Assembly: GCF_000512585.2 (NCBI RefSeq)
Contig: NC_089245.1
Span: forward strand, 1,302,001-1,366,000
Direction: 5' to 3'
DNA from: Kwoniella bestiolae CBS 10118
Lineage: Eukaryota; Basidiomycota; Tremellomycetes; Tremellales; Cryptococcaceae
DNA length: 64,000 nucleotides
Below the pieces are notes generated by a model, which was not told the DNA's origin, searched no databases, and worked only from the letters and a program-made list of their open reading frames with translations. This document shows, one piece after another, positions 12,901 to 25,070 of this stretch (its first letter is position 1; every line of letters begins with the position of its first letter). The position numbers and the translations under genes were made by a program.

Positions 12901-13354
12901 ATTATGGAATGAGCCCGACCTGCTTCTCTTATCGTTTATACCTATCCCCGGAGTGTCCAGAGGTAGTAACTCTGCAGTGAGGGAAGGAGGTGAAGGAGGA
13001 GGTAGAGCAGGTTCTTTGAGTTTGGTATATCTTGTTAGGTATCGGTATCGTACGAGGAAGAATAAACCTAAGAGGATGGCAGCGAAGAGAGCGAGGAAGT
13101 GGGGGAAACCCAGGGAGATTGTCAGACTGTAGTGCAGAATCCTGACTAACGCACTGCGCAGTGATATAGACCGTCAGCAGCTGCCTTTCTGTACATCATG
13201 AGAAGAAGAAAGCTGACCTTGGTAGACCGATGGTTAATACCCCTACCAAATTCCTAATTCCTTGAAGGACGTAGAGGATTGCGTAGATGACCGCTACTGC
13301 CAATGCGATGAGCGGGTTACCGTTGGCGTCAGGTGGTGGAGGTACGGTTGACAT
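6960..13354 (-). CDS. NTE1: NTE1-type lysophospholipase (patatin-like, cNMP-binding)
   Basis: A large, very intron-rich gene (many exons under 150 nt). The N-terminus (from MSTVPPPPDANG) gives hydrophobic membrane segments. Next come long Ser/Pro-rich linkers and at least two cyclic-nucleotide-binding-like domains (VEILFFKKGSTLVKEGE near 10.7 kb; DFYIVISGRLRSFHDKDG across the splice near 9.75 kb). The C-terminal patatin domain has an oxyanion loop GGGGARG, nucleophile elbow GCSIGSFVGG (8.35 kb) and catalytic Asp in VDGGYMDNTP (7.65 kb). Nte1 is an ER serine esterase that deacylates phosphatidylcholine to glycerophosphocholine. Nearly every intron has an AGCTGA-type branch site. The 3' end is set at TGA 6962-6960; that codon lies inside a GTGAGT donor-like sequence, so a further small exon is possible. 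It is divergent from the JMJD7-like gene. Confidence 0.92.
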
Positions 13355-13675
13355 CCTGCCTGTCGACTTTGTCCCTGATCGGGCTAGTATAACTATACCT
13401 TATGAAGTGTGGTGATATTGAATAGTTGAAGATGATGAGAACGTTTGTAGACACCCATCAAAACTGGTTGAAATGTTCACCCTCACTCGCTCTGTCTCGA
13501 CGTGATGAAGCTCAGGAACGGGAATTACCACGTGGGAATCACGGTAATCTCGGTCTGTGCCTGGGACAATCAACCGGACCATGTTCACTAAATGTTTTCA
13601 ACCTGCTCTACGAGTATTTTCCTCGCTGCTATCTGATCCATTCATGTGTGAGTGTTCGCTACCATCACGGCCGCG
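13355..13675. promoter_or_regulatory. Divergent promoter, NTE1 / JMJD7-like
   Basis: A 321-base region between two outward-reading genes. No TATA box or gene is evident. Two overlapping short ORFs here look like chance. Confidence 0.5.
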
Positions 13676-15240
13676 ATGATCGACGATGAGCGGATAGAAG
13701 CCCTCGAGGTAGGCTTGGAGCAGCTGCTAGATGACTACAAAGGTAAGTGTTGTCGAGGGGGAAGGTCGTGCTTATGACTTTTTTTTTCTTTTTGTTTTAG
13801 ATCTTCAAACACACGAAGTAACGACTTACGATGAATCTCCAACCGCTCTCGAAGCATTGCGAATGATCAACAGGTCCCATCCGTCTGTGATCAAATGTGA
13901 GTCGGATATGGAAATGCTATTCATTGTTCAAATTTGGTTTGCTGATTCGACAAGCTAGGCTTTTCACCTTTGACCGTCTCTGCTCAGCGGCATGATTGGA
14001 CCAAACCTGATATATATCAACGTATCTCAGGAGACAGAGGAGTAACAGTAGCCATAACGGACGATGGGTGAGCTTTTCTTATCAAGCCTGACGATGCGTA
14101 GCTGATAAGGGTGGTAGATTAGCCGACTCAGTACGAGAACTTGAAGATGGAACAACGACATTCGTAAAGGCATTCGACGATAAGATGACTACCTCATCGC
14201 TCATATCTCGCTTAGGGCCGGATTCGAAAGGTACGATATCTATCACCTGCTCGCATTGTCTAGTCAGCTGATCGAGGGGGTATTTAGGCAAAGAAGGAGA
14301 AGCGTATTACCTACAGTCACAAGACGGTAATATATACCGTTCTACACCTCGTCCCGATGGTGAACCAGAATTAGCAGCTTTCCAGGAATATATACAGAGA
14401 GATATAGGATGGATGAAAGAGGCTACTGGTGTGTTCAGCTATCATACATTCGAACATTTCAGTCTTGGCGGATAGCTGATACTGTATGATAGGAAGTGAA
14501 GCAGAAGCTGTCAACCTTTGGATAGGTGATCGCAAAAGTACGACTTCGCTGCATCATGATCCGTATGTACTCTGATCGATCTTATGATAGATCATATAGC
14601 TGATGATTCATGTGCAGGTATGAGAACATATATCATGTTCTGGCAGGAAAGAAGATATTCACTCTGCTATCGCCTATAGAGGGATTATGGTTGGACCGTG
14701 AGTATCTAAGCTGATCATTGCAGGAGAGTTTTCGATCGCAATCAAGCTGATCTGTCCATTAGAGCAATTCCATCCGCCGTCTACACTCCGACGTTCCCCC
14801 TCAGCTACACTGAGACCTGTGCTGGATGATGAACCTGCATACCTAATACCATGGGTATCTTCGACTGAATTTCCCTCTCGAGTACATCCAATACGAGTAG
14901 AGCTCAACGAGGGAGAAACATTATACTTGCCTGCAAATTGGTGGCATCGAGTGGAGCAGGAAGAAGGAGATGCTGGTATAGTGGTGGCGGTGAACTAGTG
15001 AGTTCATCATTTGAAAGGGCGCACTTATGCGTGCGTGGAGATGCTGATGAGACACTCAGCTGGTATCCCGCTGAGATTCATCCTCAGATATATGCATACG
15101 AGAGACTTGCCAGGCGTATAGCCCGACTGGCAGGCAGGGAGGGTGTGATACCTGTTGCGGGTGATGAGGAGGTGCCTGATGATATTTGGGGAGAGGATGA
15201 TTCGGGTGAGGAGTGGGATCCGGCTGAATGGGGGAGGTAG
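13676..15240 (+). CDS. JMJD7: JmjC-domain lysyl hydroxylase, JMJD7-like
   Basis: About nine short exons starting at ATG 13676 (MIDDERIEALEVGLEQLL). The cupin/JmjC core shows the Fe(II) motif HHDPYENIYHVLAGKK (H-x-D), and the distal iron-binding His in LPANWWHRVEQ. The WIGDRKSTTSLHHDPYENIY stretch is typical of JMJD7. Members are 2-oxoglutarate oxygenases; human JMJD7 hydroxylates a lysine in DRG GTPases, so a translation-linked role is inferred. Splices were followed at 13742/13801, at 14068 (DDG-LADS), SKG-KEGE, ATG-SEAE, DP-YENIY, LD-QFHP and VNY-WYP, ending at TAG 15240. Five introns carry AGCTGAT. The intron near 14.7 kb contains two AGCTGAT copies and two CAG/TAG candidates; the second acceptor is used because the first would leave a 26-nt intron. 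The C-terminus is acidic. Confidence 0.88.
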
Positions 15241-15558
15241 AGATGCATGATAACAATATCTTAGCATATGCTTCTACGGGAACGAACGATGCAAGCTGAG
15301 GCAGACTCCCACGATGATGCAACTGAGGTGTGATTATGCGGTGATAATATGGGTGGGAAATTTGAAACGTGCTTTGGTCACTTTATGATGTGTTTCAGAT
15401 ATTTAAAGTGATGGTCCGTGCCTGGTTGACTAACGTTGTTGCTTTCTTCGACAAGATAAAGTCGTGTTCAGACTCGAACTGCTCGTCAGCTATTTGGTCT
15501 GTCTTTACCATTCACATCCCATCATCTGAGAGTGTCCATAGACGTGTGAGGAGTCAAG
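15241..15558. other. Intergenic, JMJD7-like 3' end / channel gene promoter
   Basis: A 318-base tandem gap. It must hold a terminator and a promoter. Nothing specific was recognised. Confidence 0.4.
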
Positions 15559-18249
15559 ATGTCCGAGCCAGCTTCGAAGGATCAATCACTCCCTCTCCCT
15601 TCTGGGTCATCCAGTCCCAAGAAGAAGGAAGGAACAGGGTTCAGTACGATCGTAGGTTGGGCACGATGCACCGTCCTTCAATCTCGCTGGGTGCTCCTTT
15701 TGATGGGCAATTCCACCATTCTCATCTGTATGACATCTCACTTTTTCTTGAGACCATATACAGCTATCTTCAACAGTCTCTTTGATTTTGAAGATACAGA
15801 CCACTCGTGAGTAAGTAGCTAACATGTCTTCAATCAAGGGCAACACCATGTCCCTCCCCATCAACACCCTCTCGTCGTTATTGGCTTTACAAGACGTAGA
15901 GGATCATAAACCAAAGGTCAGTTCAGTCACATCTTCGCTATCTTCGAGAGTTTGAATACGACGGTACTGATGTGCTGATGATACATACACCTCATAGCTG
16001 TCCAAGATATCATGGTTACCGGACATATTCGTATTCCGATCATCCATCCTTCCCATAGTCCTAGGCCCAGTAATGACAGTCACGCTCTTCTCGGCTGGAG
16101 TGGCCGCTGCGAGTCTCATGTGGGGTAAGGAAGTGGGTCTGACGAACAATGTTGGTGAGCTATCTCCAATTCCTGGCATACAAGGGAATATAGAGCTGAT
16201 ATTGGATGAAGTACCGCTTTTATCCGTTGTTGTCGGTTTATTACTGGTCTTCAGGTCAGTTGGACGTTGAGAGGAGAATCTACTCCATCCAGCTGACTCG
16301 TGTGATTCACTCAGGAACTCTTCGGCATACGAACGATACGCAGAGTGAGTTACCATTGGAACCGTTCATGTCACTCATTTATCAACACTAATAATTAAAT
16401 CTTTCTTTCCACAGGGGCCGAAAAGACTTCACAGCCTTGATCTCAATCGCTCGAAATCTCTCTCGGAACATATGGATAGCAGTCAACGTTCCCCCTCCAC
16501 CATCCGATGGATCTCAACCAGCTTTGACGAGAAGACAGCTCACAGCTGAGAAAAGGAAGGTGATCAGACTAGTAGTGGCGTTCGTAGTAGCTACCAAACA
16601 TCATCTAAGGGCTGAAGGTGGTGTACATCATGAAGACCTCAAAGGTCAGTCTGCCGTTTACGCATTACAATCGAAAAGACGACAGCTGGGTTTCGCCAGC
16701 AAAACTGTAAGAGCATCATAAGCTGATACTGTCTCCTTCTCCATGAACAGGACTTCTCCCACCCAAACTAGCAGGAAACGACATCCGTCGACTCAAATCT
16801 GCCATTTCCAACTCGAGTCTTCGCACCGCAAAGCACGACGAACAAGTAATAAACTCTCCAGGAACGATGACTCCAGGTCTAATCGATGGCATCGAGGACG
16901 AAGAGAGTGTACTTGGTCTAGCCAGTGCCAATCCACATACCCCATTTTCACCTTCACCATCACTGAACAACCTCGTCCATTCCCCTCAGCCTCATCAAAC
17001 TTCCTTCTCCACTGATAGTTATAACGCCGGTGATGGGGTGAGACCGAATTATCCAAGGAATATCAGTAATGTGATGAAACGACGTCCCACCGCTGTAAGA
17101 GTGTTGGATCCGAATGATTATAATCATGAAGAAGAGCAGGAAACACCTACGATGAATAAATCGAGTAAATCGACTGGAATCTCTGCTGGGAAGTTGAGCG
17201 AGCGGACCCCGTTGATTAAGAAGGGTGTCAAGCCTGATACGGGGATGGTTGCTCGGGCTGAGATTGGGTTGGGAAGGATGGTCGAATTGGGTTTACCGTT
17301 GATCATGTGCGTATCTCCCACGCCTTTTGCGCTCTTGATTCAAGGAGCTCCCTCAAAAGTGGTTGAAAAAGCAAAGGTCATGGAAGCTCACTTCGCCCCT
17401 GGTATTATTCAGCGCACACGAAATTAGCAGATCGATCTTTAGGTTCAGGAAGATGGGCTGTTTGGAGGCTGTTGGTCCTGCTGTAAGTGGAGATATCAGC
17501 TTGGCTAGGTATGTACGGAAGATTTAGGCTGATCCCATATGAAATAGGGTATGAATGCCCTTCAAGCTGCTGTCTCTGGTATGACCGATCAGCTCGGTTC
17601 GATGGAGAGGATGTAAGTGTTTATTCACCAGAGGGAGTCAATCCGTTTCGATAGTACTAGCCCTTGTCTGCGATACGAATTCGTGCGTGAAAACTGATCT
17701 TGCTACCGAGCCTAGCGTGCAAACTCCCCTTCCATACATATTCTGTGTCCACCTCAAACAAGTAGTCTCTCTTTACCTGTTCATCCTCCCCTTCACCCTG
17801 GTCGACGCGATGGGCTGGAAGATGGTCTTCATCATGTTCGGTATCAGTATGACCTTCATGGGTATCGAGGGGATCGCAAGTATGATTGAGCAGCCTTTCG
17901 GAACGTGAGTCTAACAATCTCTTTATGGCAAGTCGATATGGTACTGCTGAGTGAATTACCGCCAAGCCTTGTGCTGATTGTTGAGATATGATAGCGATCC
18001 ATGCGATTTGAACCTTGATTTGTACTGTACCGAGCTGCTCTGCGAATGCGAGTGAGTAATTCCAGCATGCTGGTATCAGCTTATGTACACTCTCCCATTG
18101 TGCGACAGGGATAAAAGAGCTGACAGACGAACGTCGGAAATAGAGCGATCCTCGAACGTCTTCCCGAAGGCGATCAGGAGGAAGATCTGATTACTTTTGA
18201 GAGGGAGGATCAAACTAGGGATGATTGGGGGGCTGATGATGGGGAATAA
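15559..18249 (+). CDS. Bestrophin-like (UPF0187/RFP-TM) anion channel
   Basis: A multi-exon membrane protein beginning MSEPASKDQS. Early segments LLLMGNSTILICMTSHFF and ILPIVLGPVMTVTLFSAGVA are hydrophobic. The family signature FRNSSAYERYAEGRKDF is formed across the splice near 16.35 kb. A second membrane block (TPLPYIFCVHLKQVVSLYLF, then a GWKMVFIMFGISMTF stretch) is followed by GIEGIASMIEQPFGTDPCDL, the conserved end of UPF0187. A long hydrophilic insert (about 16.9-17.2 kb) lies between them, as in fungal members. The last exon was placed after an AGCTGAC branch and TAG at about 18.12 kb, giving ECEAILERLPEGDQEED and TAA 18249; an earlier acceptor would give a different tail. The expected role is a chloride/anion channel in a membrane. 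The physiological role in yeast is unknown. Confidence 0.85.
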
Positions 18250-18647
18250 TCACGACATCAGGTTGCGTAGTACATAGGGATAGAGAATGGTCCAGGGGCA
18301 AATGCGGGATTGCTTGACGTCGCGACCCATTGCGATAAGGGGGTTTAGACAGATGAACGTTTCAATGAGACGTGGAGGCCTCAGCCAACAAATTTTTGTA
18401 TATATATCAGTATTACGTCTGCTCAACGAACGAGTGATGTGATGATTTAATGTTATTTTCCGTTTTCATCGTTCTTTCACTTGACGTGGATGCCCCCTGT
18501 CCGCGTGGTTATCGTGCGAGCACCCAGACCATCTGTTAAATGATTCCAGCCAATTCTCGATCTGTACTTCCCCTCGGAACACTGATAATGCCTAAAATGG
18601 ATGCATCCCATATCCAACTGCCTACGAACGAAACAATCTACAACTGC
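18250..18647. other. Convergent intergenic, channel gene / RPS21
   Basis: A 398-base gap between two genes ending toward each other. It has AT-rich TATATATC near 18.4 kb that could serve 3'-end formation. No gene seen. Confidence 0.4.
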
Positions 18648-19559
18648 TTAACGAGTGTAAGACCAGACGTTCTTGAGGACTGCGGTTAGAAGGGGAGGGT
18701 CAGCGAATGTTTTTCACAACGTGCCATAATATCCCCTTATCCTCTGAGTTCATCCTGCAATAACCCCGAGAGGGTAGTATAGCTACTACTCCACACAATG
18801 CCTTGCCAGCCATTCTCCCCATCCAATGTATTTCCTACCACCATCCCGCTTTCCTCCCATTTCTTGAACAACTTCAGAGAGAAGGAAAAGTACACTCACG
18901 ACCTTGCTTGGTAGCGATTCTGTTGATGGAATCATCGGAATCACCTTGAGCCCTGATCCTACCGCAGATGGCGATGGTCTGACCTTGACCCTTGATGGCC
19001 TTTCCGTCGGCGTCGACATCGGCGACTTGGATTTGGATAGAGGCGTGGTCGGTGGCGGTGATGAGTCGGCCTGCGGGTAGGAAAGGTATAGGAGAGAGTT
19101 AAAAGTTGGGATACGTTCATAGATATAGGTAAGGTAAAGTGAAAGGCAAGAAAGAGTACAATCATATCATCAGCTAATGTTCCCTCTGTACCATACGAGT
19201 ATACGAGTGAAATGAGACTAACCAGTGGCGGAACAGTGTCGGGGGATGTAGAGATCAACGAGAACACCTTTGTCGTTTTCTATTGGAGCGACATATGGGA
19301 ATTAGCTATACATTCATTGACACTTTTGACGATAATCTCCTCCCCAAGTCCACCATCAACTGCCGGGACATAAACTCCTCCTCGATGATGTTTGCTGCCA
19401 GTATTCCATCGAATCCACTTCATCCACCTGCTCAACGCTACCATGCCCCCGTCCAACATCTCATCCTTTGTCCGCCTTGATCTATGTTCCAAACCCCCAT
19501 CATCCCCACTTCCCACTTGATCCTTCATATTCCGACACAGCAAAACAACACATACCCAT
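18648..19559 (-). CDS. RPS21: 40S ribosomal protein eS21
   Basis: Four exons (19559-19556, 19279-19223, 19070-18900, 18679-18648) give exactly 87 aa, the usual eS21 length. The protein starts MENDKGVLVDLYIPRHCSAT, continues GRLITATDHASIQIQVADVD and AICGRIRAQGDSDDSINRIA, and ends LLKNVWSYTR. eS21 is a small-subunit surface protein needed for 3'-end maturation of 18S rRNA precursors. The first coding exon is just ATGG, and intron 1 (19280-19555) is 276 nt, long for this window. A long first intron right after the start codon is common in fungal ribosomal protein genes and may aid expression. Divergent from TVP38. Confidence 0.96.
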
Positions 19560-20207
19560 TTTGGCGGCTTTTCTTCTTATCGATGACGGTGAAAGAGTGA
19601 AGAAATAAAGGTGTTTTTTGGAGTTTTAAGGATGTATGATTTAACGCTTGAGGGTATTCGAGGTTATTTCGCTCGACGCAAGTCCAGTAGCAACGAGTGC
19701 ACACAGTATACAGCAATATGCAAATTCAACGAAATGCCAAAATCCCACGAGGATGCGGAATTTATCGGGGTTTCTTTAATGACTTACACTTTCGCTCGTG
19801 TGGCATTTTATGATTGAGGGAGGCAGTGTCGACGGAATCAAATGTTTTGAGTGAAGTGACCATCCATCACGTGCCTGTGTGTTCCCAAAATAGTAACCCG
19901 CGCCAGAGTCAATTGGGATGGGATGTCGATCTTTTTCTACTTTTGTGCCGTGTCAGATGACGTACAACTTGTTGAAGAATGGGGTTGGTTACAAACCAGA
20001 CTGGAGATGTGAGATGTGAGATGTGATACTCCGGGAGAAGCGGTGCACTAACGCTACTGCTATTCCTCAAATCGAATCTACATGTTTGTATCAAAGTTAC
20101 TGCTTATTGTATCGTCAAGACCCACATATATATCTCAGACCCAGCCCACTGCATCGTAGAGCATAGACGATAGACCTGACTGACTTCTGTGTATCTTACC
20201 CGACAAG
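19560..20207. promoter_or_regulatory. Divergent promoter, RPS21 / TVP38
   Basis: A 648-base region between outward-reading genes, without a supported gene. Three exact tandem copies of GAGATGT lie at 20004-20024. The sequence CATATATATCTCAG near 20.13 kb is a possible TATA element for TVP38. Confidence 0.5.
20004..20024. repeat. Short tandem repeat (GAGATGT)x3
   Basis: Three perfect head-to-tail 7-base copies in the RPS21/TVP38 intergenic region. They are probably neutral, though repeats in a shared promoter could be factor sites. Confidence 0.8.
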
Positions 20208-21696
20208 ATGTCCCAGCATCCCCTCGACACCACCCACTCTTCTCAACCCCAACGAACCCATCCCTACACTCCACTCGAACCCCCCTCTCCCTCAGGTAAT
20301 CATAACCCATGGGCCGACCAACCTTCCCACCCAGCTCAGCATGTCCAATCGCGTCACTCGATAATGCACGAGACCGAGGACGAGCTGACGGAAGATGAGA
20401 AGATAGAGTATGAGAAGGGTCTGATAACTTGGGAGAAGGCCAAGAATTGGAGGTTCTGGTTAAGAAAGGAATGGATATGGTGGTATATTGCTTTTGTGTT
20501 GATTGTGGTGGTGGTGGCTTTGATGGCTTTCTTTCATCATTCTGTGGGTTGAGTTTCTCTTTATGATTATTCCAGATGGAGTGATATCGTCTGTCTTCAA
20601 TCTGTTCGCGTGATATCATCTCTTTTCAACCTGTTCACGTGAAGTAAACCCCGAGATATGATCGACAAGAGGCTCTGAGCTCGTCTTATAAAATCTTAGC
20701 TGACCTTGATATTCTACCACAACAGATAATAGACTGGTTAACCCCCTTCGTGCGGAAAATAAGAGAACTCAAAGCTGGATTTGTAATCCCAGCAGCAATC
20801 TTATTCGTCCTATCTTTCCCACCATTATTCGGTAATGGTAAGTCATTTACGTCTTTTGCCCCACTCACCTTTCTGTACACAATTCATGAGGTATCTGCAT
20901 CCGCTAACGCGCCTTACCCACGTAGAAATCGTCATAGTCCTCGTCGGCCTAGTATACGGCCTAGGCAAAGGATTCGCCATCGTAGTTGTCGGTGTAGGCC
21001 TGGGAGAGACCACCTTGTTCCTTCTGTTTAAGTACTGTTGTAGGACCCGAGCGGAGAGGATGACGAGGAAGTCGTTGAATTACGCTTGTTTATCTGAATC
21101 TGTCCGGGAGGGAGGGTTTGTGATGGCTTGGGTGGTGAGACTTAGTGTAATTCCTACGTGGGTTTGGGATTTCTTTCCTGTTATCGAACTCAACCATCAT
21201 TGAAAAGTTATTGACTGGCGGACCTTCGATTTTATAGTCATTACACTACTGCTATACTGGCTATTTGTGGATTATCGACATGGAAATTCATCTTAGCGTT
21301 ATTACTTTCCACTCCCAAGCAGGTGAGTCACCTACATTCCATCCTTCTCGCATGTGAACCGGATGATAACTGACAATACTATCCTCCACAGCTGATAAGC
21401 GTCTACGTCGGCGTGGTCCTCGGTCAAACCAACGCATCGACAAACTCCCACGTAATATCAGATTGCGTGTAAGTCTTCCTTCTGTTCACGACTTGAATGT
21501 ATCCTATTCGCCGGCTCATGGAACTGATTTTGGATGGACCATCTGTCGCAGTTTCGCAGCATGTGCGCTGATCACGCTCGGAGCGCTCTACTTCATCTAC
21601 AAAAGAATGATCAAAGTGCGCAAATCCGTGTTGATCAGTATGAGGGAGGATTTACATAAGAGGCATGTGGAAGTTCCTGCGCCACCTGAGGATTGA
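20208..21696 (+). CDS. TVP38: Golgi membrane protein TVP38 (VTT/SNARE-associated family)
   Basis: About six exons. A hydrophilic N-terminus (MSQHPLDTTHSSQPQ) leads into a first membrane span WWYIAFVLIVVVVALMAFF. The VTT/DedA-like core follows: FVIPAAILFVLSFPPLFGNE, then GLVYGLGKGFAIVVVGVGLG with ET and the CCRTRAERM loop. After the splice near 21.24 kb comes THYTTAILAICGLSTWKFIL, then STPKQLISVYVGVVLG, matching fungal Tvp38. A last hydrophobic span (FAACALITLGALYFIYKRMI) and a short cytosolic tail end at TGA 21696. Tvp38 localises to late Golgi membranes with Tvp15/18/23. The wider VTT family includes lipid scramblase-like proteins. Exact activity is unproven. Confidence 0.9.
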
Positions 21697-22081
21697 TTGC
21701 GAGACCATGTTATCATCTTAGATAGCAGAGGTCAGGAAGTGTAGAAGGGGAATAGATTGTGGTAGACATGCTACATAGGGCAGTTGTTGGAAGATAGATA
21801 TCCGACGGAATAATCAAATAGTATCTCTAGTGTCATTCAGTGTATGTATGTATCTATGCGTTATACGGATATATGAATGTGCGATCATCTAACACCGATA
21901 TAATGTACAACATTTACAACATGGTACAACGTACAATTCTATACGAGTATAAAAGCGGTATCTTCTCTAGGACAGGATGCGAGGCATAGCGATAAGCATC
22001 GGCAATGCTAATTCAAATACAATGAGGGGGCGATCAGAGTCCGAGTCCGAGTGAGATGGATCTAGACATGAGATGGTAGGT
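21697..22081. other. Convergent intergenic, TVP38 / LRR gene
   Basis: A 385-base gap between converging genes. It has AT-rich TGTATGTATGTATC at about 21.84 kb. No gene seen. Confidence 0.4.
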
Positions 22082-24263
22082 TCATGATTCTTGCTGTAAT
22101 ACCTATAAGGCATAAGATCAAAGTAAATCATGATAAGCAAGATGACCATACAAACGACGACAAATTGGACTGATGGGGGTGAACTGAACCCACCTTAAAG
22201 ATGTTCCGGCGATGCCTCACATTAATCCCTCTACAACTCGTTAGATCGATTCGTGAAAGTAAAGGACAAGATTTCAAGATTATCTCCATATTTTCGTCTA
22301 TCCGACCGAGTATAATCAGCTTTCCTGCTTGCCTCTAACTTTGATGTTGATGGTGGAAGGGCGACCTACCAGTGATAGTCGTTCCTGACAGATCCAGAGA
22401 CCTCAACCTTGGAGACCCTTCCAGAGTCACTGCGAAGATATTCGTATCGATTATATCAGCTGAAGGTAGTTCCAACTGCTCCAAGGGACTGGTCAGATCG
22501 TCCGCTTCACCGTCGTTTGATCCAGACCGAGGAGAGTAGGCAAAGAAGTTTGAGGGATCGATAGGCTGAGGTACGAATAATGATAATTTCTGTCATGGTG
22601 TCGCGGATATCCATGAGTATCAGAATAGATTGACCACTTATACTATCCGCAACCGTAATCAGAATTTCACTTACCTTCAGACTTTTCCTCCAACTCCCTC
22701 CCAACGCATCTCTATAAATTAAATCACTATACCTGCTCATCCCTGCCTCGCAGACCGGATCGCCCGACCCGCCCACATCAACCTTCATACTGAACTCCTC
22801 CAATTTCTCGCACTTGCTCAAGATCTCACCTAATTTGGCAAATGGATTGATTTCTCCTGCGCTGGATGGAAGAGTCTTGTGCTTCGACTTGATATGCCCC
22901 AATTTCAACGATTTGAGCGAGTCCACCTGATTCTCTAGGAGGTGTATCAAGACCTCGATCGGAACTGGTGGACCACCTGCTCCAAGATCGAGCTTGACTA
23001 GACCAGGGTTAACATTGATTTGCGTGTCGTCCGGTACGAGTAGACCTGGAAGGTACAGATGGGTGAGCCTCGGGAAGTGGACATTAAAGGTGGACCATTG
23101 GAGTATGCTTTCTTGTGGGGTGTGTCGGGGCTGGGGATATCCTGAGATTGTATGGCCTATGATTTTGATGCGGTGGCGATAATCTTTTGAAGGGGAGTTG
23201 AGGAAATCGCCGGGGAGAGATAGGTGGGTGATGCGTGGGTAAGGCTGGGAAGAGAAGGTATCGTTGATGTTCTGGGCATACGCTCCTGGGTTAGCGAAGA
23301 ACACCCTCTCTGAGCTGTGCCACGCCATTGAACTGGTACTTCTCATAATTATGAGAGTACAGAGGATCGCTCACCTCAAAAGGTATATCATCAACTTTAA
23401 ACACCTCCAACCTCTCTCCGTACTTATCCAACAACCCTTTCACCCCCATCTCAGTAATCTTCGTACCTTTCATATTTATCTTCTTGACATTCTCGCACCT
23501 TTCCAAGATCCTCTTAATCATCTTTTCGCCGGCGAGAGTACATCCCTTCAAATTGATGGATTCCAGACATGGTAAATTGTATATTATCGCTGAGATCCCT
23601 AGGTCGCTCGCTTTGCTTGCGTGCTTGAGCGTGAGAGCTGTGAATTGGTCTCGTATCTCCGGAGAGGGGATGAGGGACTTGACGTGCTCTGCTGAGGAGA
23701 TTGAGGGGAGGAGTTCGCCTGGAAGGTAGAGGTGGGGCGGGACGAGGAAAATCTGGAGGCTACCAGTCAGTAACATACCCTCGTATGAGATTAATGCGAA
23801 TCTCGTATTCATATAACAGCCCGTTACTCGTACTCAGTGGTCGATCATTTGTACTCGCATTCCGAAAGGTGGACCAACCCACCTCCGAAATAATCTTCAC
23901 ACTTAACATCCCACCCCAATACCTAAACACCCCCTCCCTCACCCCCTCTTTCAAATGACCCGGCAAGAACCTCCAAGCGCCCTTCAATTCCGCTCCATCA
24001 GGACTAACCTCCCATAATCTCTTGAACCCCCTCGCCATCGACTCGTTACAGCATTTCACGAGTGTAGGTAATTCTCGTAGTCTGGGTGGTCGTGTCGATA
24101 TCGAAGAGGTGGATAGTTGGGACTCTGACACGAGGGTATCCCAGTCATCCTTGGAGTTCCATATTGACCTTGCTACTTTGGTTTTAGTCTTACGTGTGGA
24201 GAGTCGGGGACGTTTGGTTGGTGTGCTCCTGGTCGATGAAGTAGATGAGCGTTTGGGAGGCAT
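22082..24263 (-). CDS. Leucine-rich-repeat (RNI-like) protein
   Basis: Starts MPPKRSSTSSTRSTPTKRP with a basic, Ser/Thr-rich tail. A conserved fungal module LPTLVKCCNESMARGFKRLW with LWEVSPDG follows, then RNI-type leucine-rich repeats: LPCLESINLKGCTLAGEKMI, CENVKKINMKGTKITEMGVK, FPRLTHLYLPGLLVPD, SPRLRSLDLSGTTIT. The C-terminal repeat PLLSRIDLTSCRGINVRHRR appears after splicing at an AGCTGAT-containing intron near 22.3 kb, and a last splice gives KVLQQES and a stop at 22082. Such proteins resemble AMN1/F-box/Rad7-type LRR proteins, but no F-box is clear. Function unknown; a protein-interaction or ubiquitin-adaptor role is inference. The basic N-terminus could be a nuclear signal. Confidence 0.8.
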
Positions 24264-25070
24264 AATACAGGTTGCAGGGCATTAAATGATGTATAAACAA
24301 GACTCTGAATCATACGAATTTGGGTTGTATGACATGATCGCTGGTTTGTACATCACTTATACTCTTGCAAGCAAGGGGCGAGGAATGTATGTCGCTGAAA
24401 TCGCTCGGAAATGACGATTTACAAGCAAGGTTCATGTGCAAAGAGTGGAGGCAAGCGGTGATGTCCGCTCTTGTCTCACTATCACGCTTAGGACAGGTAC
24501 AGGAACGGATACCTAACCGGGTTTGTGTGTTTGTTTGTTTGTTGCCTTTTGTTGACATCTCAGTCACTACTAGGCATCCGACACAACCATGTAGGATCGT
24601 AAGAAGTGTTAGATAGATGTCTCACAGAGAGAAGCATGCATATGCATCCTGTCTCACCATTACATCGTCATCAACGACGATACACCGGATTAGCATACAC
24701 ATGCTGTAACTCCAAAGTCTGGAACGGACGCCCTGGGACAATTCGGAGGTTATGGCTCACCATCGGATGGGATATATCCCAAGAGGTATCTTCCGGATCA
24801 TCACATCACGTAAGGCACTATCGAGGGAAGAGGTTATAGTAGCCTCTTGGTTGTTTGTTGTTGACACTGCTCGATACTCCACATGCATTGATGGTGCATA
24901 TATAAAGGTTGACAATGAGATACATCAATTTGTTCATTTCTCATTCTCTCAGTACAGTAATCAAAAAGGTATCATCTCCAACTCAAGTCATTCTTTCATA
25001 ACGACCTCTACATAAGAATTCTATCAACGAGTATACGACACATAACGATCATATAATAATTACATTCACC
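24264..25070. promoter_or_regulatory. Divergent promoter, LRR gene / priA-like gene
   Basis: An 807-base region between outward-reading genes. A clear TATA box, TATATAAA (24899-24906), lies about 165 bases upstream of the priA-like ATG. A GCATGCATATGCAT palindrome sits near 24.63 kb. GTTTGTTT repeats are near 24.53 kb. No gene seen. Confidence 0.6.
24899..24906 (+). promoter_or_regulatory. TATA box of the priA-like gene
   Basis: TATATAAA followed by GG, about 165 bases before the ATG at 25071. A consensus TATA box suggests a regulated, inducible gene, which fits a secreted cysteine-rich protein. Confidence 0.6.

Noticed and set aside
14697..14722. Earlier acceptor (CATTGCAG) in the JMJD7-like gene
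   Set aside because: It keeps the frame but would leave a 26-nt intron, shorter than any other here; the later TAG acceptor restores the conserved QFHPP sequence.
19082..19222. snoRNA in the second intron of RPS21 (TGATGATATGA resembles a C box)
   Set aside because: No CTGA D box or terminal stem could be found in the right position; the match overlaps the branch site.
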